A stretch of 64,000 nt of DNA from Arthrobacter sp. B2a2-09 (lineage in GTDB: Bacteria; Actinomycetota; Actinomycetes; Actinomycetales; Micrococcaceae), in assembly GCF_027587375.1 (NCBI RefSeq), contig NZ_JAMXIC010000020.1, positions 39,285 to 103,284 on the forward strand, read 5' to 3'. The notes beneath the pieces were generated by a model. The model ran no database searches and was not told the origin of the DNA. It saw nothing but the letters and a program-made list of their open reading frames with translations. Of the stretch, positions 34,579-44,155 are shown in pieces. The stretch's first letter is position 1. Each line of letters begins with the position of its first letter. The translations under genes were made by a program, and so were the position numbers.

Positions 34579-35772
34579 CTATTCGGCTGCCGCGGCAACC
34601 GCCGCCGTGACCGCAGGAGCGACACGGGGATCCAGCGGGCTGGGCACGATGTAATCGGCGGAGAGCTCTTCCTCGGCCAACGCGGCGATGGCCCGGGCCG
34701 CGGCAATCTTCATGGCCGGGGTGATGCGGCGCGCACCGGCGTCCAAGGCCCCACGGAAGATCCCGGGGAAGGCCAGGACGTTGTTGATCTGGTTCGGAAA
34801 GTCGCTCCGGCCCGTAGCCACGACGGCGGCGTACTTGACGGCGACCTCGGGCAGGACTTCCGGGTCCGGGTTGGACAGGGCGAACACGATCGAATTCTCG
34901 TTCATGAGCTTCAAGTGTTCCTCGGCCAGCTTGGAAGAGGAAACGCCGATGAACACGTCTGCGCCCTGCAGTGCCTCGGCGGGTCCGCCGGAAAGGGCGC
35001 GGGGGTTGGTGCGCTGGGAGAAGCGGGCCTTGACGCTGCCTGAATCAGCCACCAGGTCGGCGCGCTCGGCGTTGATGATCCCCTTGGAATCCAGAAGGAC
35101 AACGTCCTTGACGCCTGCTGTCAGCAGGATCTCGGAGACTGCGATGCCCGCGGCACCAGCACCGGAGACCACAACTTTCAGTCCCTCAAGTTCACGGCCG
35201 GTCACCTTGGCGGCGTTCGTCAAGGCTGCGAGAACCACGACGGCGGTGCCGTGCTGGTCATCGTGCATGACGGGGCAGTCAAGGGCTTCGATGAGACGCT
35301 CTTCGAGCTCGAAGCAGCGGGGCGCGGAGATGTCTTCGAGGTTCACGGCACCGAAGCTCGGACGCAGGCGGACCAGGGTCTCGATGATTTCGTCCACGTT
35401 GGTGGTGTTGAGGACCAAGGGGATGGAATCGAGGTCGCCGAACGCCTTGAAGAGCGCAGACTTTCCTTCCATGACCGGGAGGGAAGCGCTGGGTCCGATG
35501 TCGCCCAGGCCCAGGACCGCGGTGCCATCGCTGACGACCACCACGAGCCGCTCGGCCCAGGTGTGCGTGCGGGCAAGCTCCGGGTTGGCGTGGATTGCGC
35601 GGCTCACCTCGGCGACGCCGGGGGTGTAGGCAATGGAAAGGTCACGCTTGTTCAAAAGCGGCACGGTGCTGGAAACGGAGAGCTTGCCACCTTCGTGGGC
35701 GGCGAAGATTTCCTCTTCGCTCAGCGCCAGGGCAGTCAGGTTCTGTTCGGGGGTGATGGTTTCGACGGACAC
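34579..35772 (-). CDS. NAD(P)-dependent malic enzyme
   Basis: A 397-residue short-form malic enzyme converting malate to pyruvate and CO2. LNKRDLSIAYTPGVAEVSRAI, the metal-binding block LEDISAPRCFELEE, PVMHDDQHGTAVV and the nucleotide fold VVVSGAGAAGIAVSEIL are present. GTG start at 35772 behind GAGGAGAC. No phosphotransacetylase-like C-terminal domain, so it is the small form. Confidence 0.93.
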   Translation of the reverse strand: MSVETITPEQNLTALALSEEEIFAAHEGGKLSVSSTVPLLNKRDLSIAYTPGVAEVSRAIHANPELARTHTWAERLVVVVSDGTAVLGLGDIGPSASLPVMEGKSALFKAFGDLDSIPLVLNTTNVDEIIETLVRLRPSFGAVNLEDISAPRCFELEERLIEALDCPVMHDDQHGTAVVVLAALTNAAKVTGRELEGLKVVVSGAGAAGIAVSEILLTAGVKDVVLLDSKGIINAERADLVADSGSVKARFSQRTNPRALSGGPAEALQGADVFIGVSSSKLAEEHLKLMNENSIVFALSNPDPEVLPEVAVKYAAVVATGRSDFPNQINNVLAFPGIFRGALDAGARRITPAMKIAAARAIAALAEEELSADYIVPSPLDPRVAPAVTAAVAAAAE

Positions 35773-35904
35773 GTCGTTGTCTCCTCAGGCTAGCCGTGAA
35801 CCCACGGCACAATTCGGGCAGGTATAGAGGTTTCGGTGCCGGACCAAGGGTGGCTGGTCCGTGCTGTGAAACTCCTGCGGATATGGGCTGCTAGCCGCTT
35901 GGGT

Positions 35905-35922
35905 CCTGTCTTCGTAGACAGG
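35905..35922. promoter_or_regulatory. small perfect hairpin upstream of malic enzyme
   Basis: CCTGTCT and AGACAGG flank a TCGT loop. It sits about 130 bases before the malic enzyme start, in the 239-base gap behind the TetR gene, and may be a terminator or operator; too short to decide. Confidence 0.35.
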
Positions 35923-36011
35923 GGCTTGATAGGAAGACTAGAGACATCCAGTCATAAACTCATACTTTTGCTCGTAGTGGTCTAGACCAATTACGTTGAT
36001 TCCCGGAAAAG

Positions 36012-36614
36012 CTACGCGTCCGCGATCAACTTGCAGGCGTTCTTGAGGTCCTTCTCGGCGTCGAAAAGTGAGAGCCGGCGGCAGTTGACGGACTGGACCA
36101 GACCACTGACGACGTGGAGCAGAATCCGGGCCCTCCCGGCGTCGCCGATCGCGGCCGCGACCATCTCGGCAGAGAGCACTTCGATATCGCGCAAGAGTAC
36201 GGGGATGTCACCATCGCGAGTGTCCCACGTGCGGGACAGACAGTGTTCGACGGCGGGTTGCATGACCCGCATGTGGAAGATCTCCATCCCGAGTCCTGTG
36301 AGCTCCTGCTGGCTGCACCTCGAAGACGCAGGCTTGGCGTCATTGAGTTCCCGGAGCTGCTGACGGTAGACCGCGAGCATCAGATGGACCGTGGACGGAA
36401 AGTAGCGGTAGAGCGTCCCAAGCGGAACATGGGCTCTGGTGGATACGTCCGAAAGGCTCACGGTATCGAACTGCCGCTGGGCGAATCCCGCGGCAGTCTT
36501 CAGTATCCGGGCGTAGCGCAATAGCTGTCTCGGGGTGGTGGGAGCAGCCGCCATTTGGGGCAACCCCGCGGCCAGATCCAGCGAATACGGTTCCAAGGAG
36601 TTCGGTTCGGACAT
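36012..36614 (-). CDS. TetR family transcriptional regulator
   Basis: About 200 residues. The HTH VSLSDVSTRAHVPLGTLYRYFPSTVHLMLAVY is clear. The C-terminal domain is typical of KstR-like actinobacterial TetR proteins (TGLGMEIFHMRVMQPAVEHCL). The start at 36614 (MSEPNSLE) is chosen over one 25 codons upstream. Its target is unknown; the neighbouring transporter is on the same strand upstream. Confidence 0.82.
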   Translation of the reverse strand: MSEPNSLEPYSLDLAAGLPQMAAAPTTPRQLLRYARILKTAAGFAQRQFDTVSLSDVSTRAHVPLGTLYRYFPSTVHLMLAVYRQQLRELNDAKPASSRCSQQELTGLGMEIFHMRVMQPAVEHCLSRTWDTRDGDIPVLLRDIEVLSAEMVAAAIGDAGRARILLHVVSGLVQSVNCRRLSLFDAEKDLKNACKLIADA

Positions 36615-36735
36615 TTCCGGCGTTCTGTTGGTTTGGGCTTCGTTCTGGGAGATTGCGCGGCCCCCCAAAGACCGATCGCGTCCTGACAATGATACGGCAG
36701 CAAGTTGTCAGTTCCCTGAGAACGGATTCGCAGGG

Positions 36736-38064
36736 CTACGCCACGCCCTTGATCTTCACGACGAATACGGCGCCCAGCAAACCTATGACAGCCGCGGCCA
36801 CATACAGCGAGACGTAGCCACCCCAGAGCACGACGAAAAAGGAGGCAATCGCCGGCGCGATCACTTGCGGCAAAGAGTTGGCGATGTTAATGACCCCGAG
36901 ATCCCGTCCCCGGTCCAGCGCAGTGGGCAGCACTTGGGAGATCAAGGCGAAATCGACGGCGAGGTACGCGCCAAAGCCGACGCCGAGCACCGCGGCACCC
37001 GCGATGGCTCCCGTCCACGTGGGTTCGAACGCGAGAATCAGGGCAGCCAGCGAAATGACGACGGACGAGACAATGACGAGGGGTTTGCGTTTGCCCATGC
37101 GGTCGCTGATGGCACCGCCCACCACGCTGGTGATGATCACCATGACGGCATAGAGGCCTGTGAGGATGAGTACCCCGAACTCAGGCTTGATCCCCTGCGT
37201 TTCCTCGAGGTGCACGGCATCCTTGAGGAAAAAGAGCAAGTACAACGTGACCAGGTGGTTGCCGACATTGACCAGGAACCTCGTCAGCCAGGCCCACGCG
37301 AAGTCCGGGTATTTGACGGGCGAGATCCAAAAGCCTTTGACGAAAGCCCAGAGTTTGAACGGCGGCCTGGCCTCCGGAAGAAGAGGCACGTCGTCGTTCT
37401 TGAATAGATAGAGCACGACGCCGGCCAGCAGCGCGGCGGCGCACACAACGTAGCCAAAGGCAAAGTTCCCTGAAACCACCGACGCGATTACCGCGCCTGC
37501 AAGAATCCCCACCGTCTGGCCCATAGCTGCAAGGCCGCCGACCGCGCCGCGCTGCGGCACTGGTACTCGATCCGGAATGGCCGCTGTGATGGCCGCGTAG
37601 GCTCCGTTACATCCGGCCTGGACAAGGCACCACAGAATAGTCATGACCGCCACGTTGGGGGCGCCCGCCAGGGCCACCAAGGCTGCGGCGCCCAGGATGG
37701 CTCCAAAAAGCACCCACGGAACCCGTCGCCCAAGGCGGGACGTAGTGCGGTCGCTGAATGCTCCGAATATGGGGTTCGCCACGAGGGACACCGCAGCACC
37801 GCATCCCGAGACGAGCGCAAAGATGGCTTCCTTCTGGCTTTCGTCAAAGTGGATGGCCTGCTGCCCCAGCAAAACCTGGATAGGTCCGAAGAAGGCGGCG
37901 TTGATGCCCACATTGACGAGCACAACTCCGGTGACCCACAACGAGCGGACGCGATCCACGGGCTCGGCGAGCGCCGTCGTCGGGCCTTGTGTTGGCGCAG
38001 GATCGAGAGCAGGATCCGTCACCGGTCTTTCAGGCAGTGAACCGGGCAGATCGGACAGGCTCAT
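36736..38064 (-). CDS. MFS transporter, GPH/SLC45-like sugar carrier
   Basis: A 442-residue, 12-helix carrier. NPIFGAFSDRTTSRLGRRVPWV after helix 2 and AISDRMGKRKPLV in the second half resemble the sucrose/glucoside SLC45-GPH group. The first 40 residues are a polar Pro-rich tail. No glycosidase is adjacent, so the sugar cannot be named. Confidence 0.85.
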   Translation of the reverse strand: MSLSDLPGSLPERPVTDPALDPAPTQGPTTALAEPVDRVRSLWVTGVVLVNVGINAAFFGPIQVLLGQQAIHFDESQKEAIFALVSGCGAAVSLVANPIFGAFSDRTTSRLGRRVPWVLFGAILGAAALVALAGAPNVAVMTILWCLVQAGCNGAYAAITAAIPDRVPVPQRGAVGGLAAMGQTVGILAGAVIASVVSGNFAFGYVVCAAALLAGVVLYLFKNDDVPLLPEARPPFKLWAFVKGFWISPVKYPDFAWAWLTRFLVNVGNHLVTLYLLFFLKDAVHLEETQGIKPEFGVLILTGLYAVMVIITSVVGGAISDRMGKRKPLVIVSSVVISLAALILAFEPTWTGAIAGAAVLGVGFGAYLAVDFALISQVLPTALDRGRDLGVINIANSLPQVIAPAIASFFVVLWGGYVSLYVAAAVIGLLGAVFVVKIKGVA

Positions 38065-38226
38065 GACGGTGCTCCCCTAGCGTCTGGACGTGTGAATTCA
38101 GCCTAGCGCCGCGGGAGCCTGCCCGACTGTTATGAAGACCCGTATGTGGACAACCGCCAAGTCACGGACGCGCCAGGGCAAGTCCGCACACGTTAGGGTA
38201 ACTGCAACGGACACGGAGGATCAACG

Positions 38227-38709
38227 ATGAACAGCCCAGCGAACCCCATCAACACCGCCGATCTCTACGACGATCGTGCCGAAGAAGTTGAGTCGATATC
38301 ACTGCAGTTCCAGGACCTCGGCGGCGTCTCGCACTTCAACGGCCCGGTTCGCACCGTCAAGTGCTTTGAGGACAATGCACTCGTAAAGACCGTCCTGGCA
38401 ACTCCTGGCGAAGGTGCAGTGCTGGTAGTGGACGGCTACGGCTCGCTGCGCACAGCCCTCATGGGGGACATGATCGCCGAGAGCGCCGTCGCGAACGGCT
38501 GGGCCGGCGTCGTGATCAATGGGGCCATCCGCGATCGCGTGGCGATCGCGAAGCTACCCTTGGGCGTCAAGGCCCTCGGAAGCAATCCCAAGAAAAGCTC
38601 CAAAGTGGGCCGTGGCGAAGTGGACATCCCCTTGGTGATTGACGGAGTGCACATCGAACCTGGCAACCTGATCTACTGCGATCCTGACGGGATTCTCGTG
38701 GAGCGCTGA
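38227..38709 (+). CDS. rraA: RraA family protein (ribonuclease E regulator or aldolase)
   Basis: A 160-residue protein, the size and sequence pattern of bona fide RraA: LQFQDLGGVSHFNGPVRTVKC, LVVDGYGSLRTALMGD, GVVINGAIRDRVAI and GNLIYCDPDGILV. RraA inhibits RNase E in enterobacteria; actinobacterial members may instead be oxaloacetate/HMG-type lyases. A second, more divergent family member is encoded at 25360-25992. Confidence 0.85.
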   Translation: MNSPANPINTADLYDDRAEEVESISLQFQDLGGVSHFNGPVRTVKCFEDNALVKTVLATPGEGAVLVVDGYGSLRTALMGDMIAESAVANGWAGVVINGAIRDRVAIAKLPLGVKALGSNPKKSSKVGRGEVDIPLVIDGVHIEPGNLIYCDPDGILVER

Positions 38710-38753
38710 CATTTTTTCCCCAATCGGGTAAGACAGGGAATACAGGAGCGATT

Positions 38754-38780
38754 AGGATAGTTACTGAAAGCAACTATCCT
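38754..38780. promoter_or_regulatory. palindromic operator before the EmrB-type transporter
   Basis: AGGATAGTT (38754-38762) and AACTATCCT (38772-38780) form a perfect inverted repeat with a 9-base spacer, 35 bases before the transporter start. It looks like a MarR- or TetR-type operator, but no regulator gene is adjacent. Confidence 0.6.
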
Positions 38781-38814
38781 GCTTAGTCCCCTTTTTCCCA
38801 CCCTTGGAGAAGCA

Positions 38815-40467
38815 ATGTCCAAAACCACGCCCGTACGGGCCGCCGGTGAGGTCCTGACACACCGTCAGACGCTCACCGTCATGGTGGGCCTTATGCTCGG
38901 CATGTTCCTGTCCTCCCTGGACCAGACCATCGTGTCTACGTCCATTTACACCATCGCCAACGACCTCGATGGCCTGTCACTGCAGGCGTGGGCCACCACG
39001 GCCTACCTCATCACCTCCACGGTGAGCACCCCGCTGTACGGCAAGCTCAGCGACATCTTCGGCCGCCGCCCGCTCTACCTGGCCGCGATCCTGATCTTCC
39101 TGGCCGGCTCCCTGTACGCCGGTTCCGTGCACTCCATGACCGAGCTCGCCATCGCCCGCGGCATCCAGGGTATGGGCGCCGGCGGTCTGCTGGCCCTCGC
39201 GCTGACCATCATCGGCGACATCGTTGCCCTCAAGGATCGCGCCAAGTACCAGGGCTACTTCATGTCCGTCTTTGGCGTTTCCTCGGTCCTCGGACCCGTG
39301 GTCGGCGGTGCCTTCGCAGGCTCGTCCAACATCCTTGGCTTCGACGGCTGGCGCTGGGTCTTCTTCATCAACCTGCCGATAGGCCTTGCCGCACTGGCCG
39401 TAGTGTTCCTCTACCTCCACCTGCCCGCGAAGCACGTCAAGCAGAAGATCGACTACTGGGGCGCAGGAGCCATCACGCTGGCAATCGTTCCGCTGCTGCT
39501 CGTTGCCGAACAAGGCCGCAGCTGGGGCTGGACCTCCCTCAACTCGTGGATCTGCTATGGCCTCGGCGTCATAGGCATCGTCACGTTCCTGCTGGTTGAG
39601 CGGCGTGCCGGCGACTACGCGCTGATTCCCCTGCGGCTCTTCAGGAACATCACCTTCGGTTTGTCCTCCCTGCTGAACTTCATCATCGGCATCGGCATGT
39701 TCGGGGCCATCGCCATGCTCCCGATGTACCTGCAGCTGGTCAAGGGCCTCACCCCCACCGAGGCGGGCCTCATGATGATCACCTTCACGGTGGGTATCCT
39801 CTTCGGTTCCATTACCGCGGGACGGACCATCTCGGCGTCGGGCGTTTTCCGGATCTTCCCGATCCTCGGCACGGGCATCCTGACCGCCGCAGCCATCGTC
39901 ATGGGTCTGACCCTCGGCGTGGACACCGGGCTCTGGGTTCCCGGCCTGATCGCCGTATTCTTCGGCATGGGCCTGGGCTTCTGCATGCAGCCGCTCACGT
40001 TGGCCATGCAGGTCTCCGTGCCGCCGAAGGACATGGGCGTGGGCACGTCCACCGCGGCGTTCTTCCGCTCCATGGGCGGCGCCGTGGGAACCGCAGTGTT
40101 CATCTCGATGCTCTTCAGCCTGGCAGCCGACAAGATCGCCTCGGGCATGAAGGACGCCATTGGCAACGCGGACTACCTCAAGGTGCTCAAGGATCCTGCG
40201 GTTGCCGCGGATCCCGCCAACGCCAAGCTGTATGACTTCTTCAAGAACGGCGCCACGAACGATTCCCTGAACGACACCAGCTGGCTGCACCACGCCAACC
40301 CGGCGCTCACACGGCCCATCCTTGAAGGCTTCGCGCAGTCGATCGACACCGTGATGCTGACCGCCGCGGCGCTCACCGGCCTCGCGTTCCTGATCACCTT
40401 CGCTTTGCCGAACAAGAAACTGACGGATCCGAAGGCGGCAGCGAAGGAATCCGTTTCCGCGCACTAG
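38815..40467 (+). CDS. MDR family MFS transporter (EmrB/QacA, DHA2, 14 helices)
   Basis: A 550-residue drug/proton antiporter. LGMFLSSLDQTIVSTSIYTI is the helix-1 signature of the DHA2 family, followed by GKLSDIFGRRPLY and a motif-C region VLGPVVGGAFAG. It should export toxic organic compounds. The palindrome upstream suggests ligand-induced expression. Confidence 0.92.
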   Translation: MSKTTPVRAAGEVLTHRQTLTVMVGLMLGMFLSSLDQTIVSTSIYTIANDLDGLSLQAWATTAYLITSTVSTPLYGKLSDIFGRRPLYLAAILIFLAGSLYAGSVHSMTELAIARGIQGMGAGGLLALALTIIGDIVALKDRAKYQGYFMSVFGVSSVLGPVVGGAFAGSSNILGFDGWRWVFFINLPIGLAALAVVFLYLHLPAKHVKQKIDYWGAGAITLAIVPLLLVAEQGRSWGWTSLNSWICYGLGVIGIVTFLLVERRAGDYALIPLRLFRNITFGLSSLLNFIIGIGMFGAIAMLPMYLQLVKGLTPTEAGLMMITFTVGILFGSITAGRTISASGVFRIFPILGTGILTAAAIVMGLTLGVDTGLWVPGLIAVFFGMGLGFCMQPLTLAMQVSVPPKDMGVGTSTAAFFRSMGGAVGTAVFISMLFSLAADKIASGMKDAIGNADYLKVLKDPAVAADPANAKLYDFFKNGATNDSLNDTSWLHHANPALTRPILEGFAQSIDTVMLTAAALTGLAFLITFALPNKKLTDPKAAAKESVSAH

Positions 40468-40491
40468 GTCCCGTCTCTTCGACCGCGTCCC

Positions 40492-40518
40492 GGCAGGCAG
40501 TCTTTTGGACTGCCTGCC
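40492..40518 (+). terminator. terminator after the EmrB-type transporter
   Basis: GGCAGGCAGTC and GACTGCCTGCC form a perfect 11-base stem around TTTTG. It lies 25 bases after the stop codon. Confidence 0.75.
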
Positions 40519-40754
40519 GTTGTCGTTTCCAGTGTTCGCGCTGTGGAGTGCCCGACGGCGGCGCTAAAGTTTGCGTGGCGTGACACGTCCGGCGTGGCTG
40601 GCCGCGTTTGCCTCTCGCGGCGCGCGTCACTGACTGGAAGTCACGCTGGCAGCGTGCCACACTGTGTAGCGCGAGTGCCCCGGCGTCCCCGTCGGAACCA
40701 GCTGCCAACGACGACCGCGCCGCACAATCGACTAATTTTCCTCAAGGGAGAGCC

Positions 40755-42218
40755 ATGCCCAATTCCAGCTCCGACAGCCATTCCGGCGTCCCACGCAAGG
40801 TAATTGGCCTGGCCGTTGCCGGAGCTGTGGGCGGTTTCCTCTTCGGCTTCGACTCCTCCGTGGTCAACGGCGCCGTGGATGCGATGAAGGACGAATTCAT
40901 GCTGAGCGAGGCCGTCACGGGCTTCGCTGTGGCGGTCGCGTTGCTCGGCTGCGCGGCAGGGGCGTATCTTGCCGGCAAGGTGGCGGACCGCTACGGCCGT
41001 ATCCCCGCCATGAAGCTTGGTGCCGCCCTCTTCCTGGTCAGCTCCATCGGGACGGGCTTGGCTTTCAGCGTCTGGGATTTGGTTTTCTGGCGGCTGGTGG
41101 GCGGACTGGGCATCGGCCTCGCGTCTGTGATCGCGCCCGCCTACATCTCGGAAATCTCGCCGCGCCAGGTCCGTGGCCGGCTCGCTTCGCTGCAGCAGCT
41201 GGCGATCACCACGGGCATTTTCGCCGCCCTGCTGTCGGACGCCGTCCTGGCAACTTCCGCGGGAAGTGCCCACCACGATCTGTGGCTCGGAATTGAGGCC
41301 TGGCGCTGGATGTTCATCGCCTGTGCCGTGCCCGCCGCGATCTACGGCCTGATCGCCTTCCGGCTGCCGGAATCCCCGCACTTCCTCGTCCTCAACGGCA
41401 AGGAAGACACCGCACGCAAGATCTTCGACACCCTGATGCCCGGCGACGATACCGAACGCCACATCCGCGAAATCCGTGACTCCATCAAGCAGGACGAACT
41501 CTCCACCAAGAAGGGCTCGCTACGTGGCAAGGCCTTTGGCCTGCAGCCCGTGGTGTGGATCGGCATCATCCTGTCCGTGCTGCAGCAATTCGTCGGCATC
41601 AACGTGATCTTCTACTACTCCACCACCCTGTGGAAAGCAGTCGGCTTCCACGAGCAAGACTCCTTGGCCATCTCCGTGGCAACGTCCATCACCAACATCC
41701 TAGTCACCCTCGTAGCCATCGCCCTCGTGGACCGCATCGGTCGCCGGCCCATCCTGCTGACAGGGTCCATTGGCATGGCCGTCTCCCTGGGTGCCATGGC
41801 GCTGGCCTTTTCTTCCGCCAGTGGGACGGGTTCTTCGGTGTCCTTGACCGGCGCCTGGGGACCGGTGGCCCTGGTGGCCGCCAACGTGTTCGTGGTGAGC
41901 TTCGGCGCTTCGTGGGGACCGTTGGTGTGGGTGCTCCTGGGAGAGATCTTCCCCTCACGCATCCGCGCCCGCGCGCTCGGCCTGGCCGCGGCAGCCCAGT
42001 GGATCGCCAACTTCGCCATTACCTTGAGTTTCCCCATCATGGCGGCGGGTTCGCTGCCGCTGACTTACGGCATGTACGCGCTGTTCGCCGCGGCGTCGTT
42101 CTTCTTCGTCATGTTCAAGGTGCCCGAAACCAACGGCATGTCCCTCGAGCAGGCCGACACCTTGTTCGTCCCCAAGGGCTCCAAGCCCGCGGAGCTCGCG
42201 GTCATAGAACCCAAGTAA
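40755..42218 (+). CDS. sugar porter family MFS transporter (XylE/GalP-like)
   Basis: A 487-residue sugar/H+ symporter. GFLFGFDSSVVNGAVDAM, KVADRYGRIPAMK, RLPESPHFLV (PESPR-like), QQFVGINVIFYYS and VPETNGMSLEQ are canonical sugar-porter motifs. The ATG at 40755 follows AAGGGAG; an upstream in-frame extension to 40608 is not needed. The substrate is a hexose, pentose or polyol. Confidence 0.93.
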   Translation: MPNSSSDSHSGVPRKVIGLAVAGAVGGFLFGFDSSVVNGAVDAMKDEFMLSEAVTGFAVAVALLGCAAGAYLAGKVADRYGRIPAMKLGAALFLVSSIGTGLAFSVWDLVFWRLVGGLGIGLASVIAPAYISEISPRQVRGRLASLQQLAITTGIFAALLSDAVLATSAGSAHHDLWLGIEAWRWMFIACAVPAAIYGLIAFRLPESPHFLVLNGKEDTARKIFDTLMPGDDTERHIREIRDSIKQDELSTKKGSLRGKAFGLQPVVWIGIILSVLQQFVGINVIFYYSTTLWKAVGFHEQDSLAISVATSITNILVTLVAIALVDRIGRRPILLTGSIGMAVSLGAMALAFSSASGTGSSVSLTGAWGPVALVAANVFVVSFGASWGPLVWVLLGEIFPSRIRARALGLAAAAQWIANFAITLSFPIMAAGSLPLTYGMYALFAAASFFFVMFKVPETNGMSLEQADTLFVPKGSKPAELAVIEPK

Positions 42219-42245
42219 CCAAGGCTGTCACGCACCCAAGTAACT

Positions 42246-42289
42246 CGCAGTTGTTGTCGTTTTGAAGCCTCATAACGACAACAACTGCG
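42246..42289. repeat. TGTCGTT hairpin repeat, copy 1
   Basis: Perfect 16-base arms CGCAGTTGTTGTCGTT and AACGACAACAACTGCG around the 12-base loop TTGAAGCCTCAT. A second element with an alike loop (TTGAACGCTCAG) is at 63742-63773. It lies between convergent genes and probably acts as a bidirectional terminator. Confidence 0.75.
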
Positions 42290-42302
42290 TGGGCCCACGC
42301 CG

Positions 42303-42342
42303 CCAGGGTTCCCTGGCCGAGCTTGCGAGGCGAGGGAGGCGG
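42303..42342 (-). repeat. diverged inverted copy of the 54-base GC-rich repeat
   Basis: In reverse complement this reads CCGCCTCCCTCGCCTCGC then AAGCTCGGCCAGGGAACC, matching most of the 15661-15714 unit with several changes. Again intergenic. Confidence 0.65.
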
Positions 42343-42362
42343 TGGGGAGCAGTTGGGCTCTC

Positions 42363-43589
42363 CTACACGAGGTGCGGTTCGTGCGACTTCAGGAAGCGGC
42401 GGCCGCCGGCGGCCACGAGGATCGCGAACGCGAGGGCAAGGGCCGCGGCGAAGAACGGGACCTGCGGGCCGAAGTGCTCGCCCAATTGTGCCGCGACAAA
42501 CGGAGCCAGCGCGCCGCCCATCCAGCGCACAAAGTTGTAGCCGGCCGAAGCCACGGGACGCGGCGAATCAGAAACTTCCATCGCCAGTTCGGTATAGAGC
42601 GTGTTGTTGATGCCCAGTAGGGCGCCCGCCACAATGACAAGCACGACGACGGCAGTCACCGAGTGCCCCGCGGCCAGTCCCAGCCCGACGAGGTCCAGCA
42701 AGAGGGCCCCGAGGGTGCCGACCAGGACGTTGGTGGTGCCGAAGCGACGCTGCAGCACGGGTGCCACGAAGACCGAGAACACGGCCACCGCCACGCCCCA
42801 ACCGAAGAACACAGCACCGATACCGTAGGCGTCCATGCCGAGGATGAAGGGTGTGAAGGCCAAGATCGTGAAGAAGCCGTAGTTGTAAAACAGGGCACTG
42901 GCCGCGGTGGTGCGAAGGCCCTTGTGGCCCAGGGCAAGGAGCGGGTCACGCAAACGGGCCTTCGTGGCCGGCGTCGGGGTCTTGGGCAGCAGGGCCAGCA
43001 AGGCGATAAAGGAAACGGCCATGAGGACCGCGGTGCCAAAGAACGGTGCGCGCCACTGCCAGCCGCCGAGAAGTGCGCCGAGCAATGGGCCGAGGGAAAT
43101 ACCCAGGCCAAGGGCGGCTTCGTAGAGAATGATCGCGGTTCCGGTTCCGCCGCTCGCGACGCCGACAATCACGGCAAGCGCGGTAGCCACGAACAGGGCG
43201 TTGCCAAGTCCCCAACCAGCGCGGAATCCGACCAGCTCACCTACGCTTCCGGACATGCCTGACAGCGAGGCGAACACGACAATCAGGGCCAGGCCGATCA
43301 TGAGTGTCTTTTTGCCACCGATCCGCGAGGAAACGAAGCCGGTCACGAGCATCGCGACGGCGGTCACCAGGAAGTAGCTCGTGAAGAGCAACGACACTTG
43401 GCTCGGGCTGGCCTGGAGGTTCTTGGCAATGGCCGGCAGAATCGGGTCCACCAGGCCGATGCCCATGAAGGCGAAGACGGCGGCAATCGCCGTGGCCCAC
43501 ACAGCCTTGGGCTGCTTGAGGAACGAGGCCTTCTCGGCCTCGAGGGTTTCTTCCGCTGGCTGCAGTTGGTCTGCGAGCTGGCCTTTCAT
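42363..43589 (-). CDS. MFS transporter (DHA1 / AraJ-like)
   Basis: A 408-residue, 12-helix transporter: FMGIGLVDPILPAIAKNL in helix 1, FVSSRIGGKKTLM, and a motif-C-like LGISLGPLLGALLGG. It is co-oriented with and 44 bases downstream... of the MarR gene start is upstream at 44079, so regulator and exporter probably share one transcript controlled by the MarR operator at 44082. Drug or metabolite export is likely. Confidence 0.88.
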   Translation of the reverse strand: MKGQLADQLQPAEETLEAEKASFLKQPKAVWATAIAAVFAFMGIGLVDPILPAIAKNLQASPSQVSLLFTSYFLVTAVAMLVTGFVSSRIGGKKTLMIGLALIVVFASLSGMSGSVGELVGFRAGWGLGNALFVATALAVIVGVASGGTGTAIILYEAALGLGISLGPLLGALLGGWQWRAPFFGTAVLMAVSFIALLALLPKTPTPATKARLRDPLLALGHKGLRTTAASALFYNYGFFTILAFTPFILGMDAYGIGAVFFGWGVAVAVFSVFVAPVLQRRFGTTNVLVGTLGALLLDLVGLGLAAGHSVTAVVVLVIVAGALLGINNTLYTELAMEVSDSPRPVASAGYNFVRWMGGALAPFVAAQLGEHFGPQVPFFAAALALAFAILVAAGGRRFLKSHEPHLV

Positions 43590-43632
43590 GGACTGCTCTC
43601 CTCGTTTTTGGGTTGTTCAGTTCTTGGCTTGT

Positions 43633-44079
43633 TCAGTTCTGGACTGAATGGTTGATCTTGTCGAACACCGGAAGGGCGGCTTCGACGGCGTCGCGTTCGG
43701 CCTGGCTCAGCGTTCCGAGAATCCCCGCGATGTATTCGTTGCGGCGACGGTCTGCGTTCTCGACGGCGGCACGCCCCGCCGCGGTCGCGGCGACTCGGAC
43801 GGCGCGGGAGTCGTCCGGGTCTGCTTCGCGCTTGACGAGGCCTGCGCGCTCAAGCTTGATGATCTGCTCCGTGGCGCTGGGGACCTTGACGCCAAGGTTC
43901 CGGGCGATCCCTCCGACGCGGGCACCGCCGTCGAGCGCCATCTTGAGGACGCCAAGCTGGGCCGAGCTGAGTTGCTCCTCGGAATCGAGGCGACGCATCA
44001 CATAGACGCTCTGCCGCAAGGCTTCCCGGAATGATTGGGCGAGGGCGAGGAGCGCGTCGTCAGCTTGATTGGTGTTCAT
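43633..44079 (-). CDS. MarR family transcriptional regulator
   Basis: A 148-residue winged-helix regulator: QLGVLKMALDGGARVGGIARNLGVKVPSATEQIIKLERAGLV then DPDDSRAVRVAAT (wing). First gene of a two-gene unit with the MFS exporter. It should repress both through the palindrome immediately upstream and be released by the exporter's substrates. Confidence 0.9.
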   Translation of the reverse strand: MNTNQADDALLALAQSFREALRQSVYVMRRLDSEEQLSSAQLGVLKMALDGGARVGGIARNLGVKVPSATEQIIKLERAGLVKREADPDDSRAVRVAATAAGRAAVENADRRRNEYIAGILGTLSQAERDAVEAALPVFDKINHSVQN

Positions 44080-44081
44080 AT

Positions 44082-44110
44082 TTAGGTATCCTAACAGTTA
44101 GGCTACCTAA
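44082..44110. promoter_or_regulatory. MarR operator, near-perfect 29-base palindrome
   Basis: TTAGGTATCCTAAC (44082-44095) and GTTAGGCTACCTAA (44097-44110) are inverted repeats with one mismatch and a single central base. It begins two bases before the MarR start codon, the expected place for autoregulation. Confidence 0.8.
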
Positions 44111-44155
44111 ATATCAAGTGATGCGGGCCCCATTTTCCAGCCTGGGAGCCTGTCG

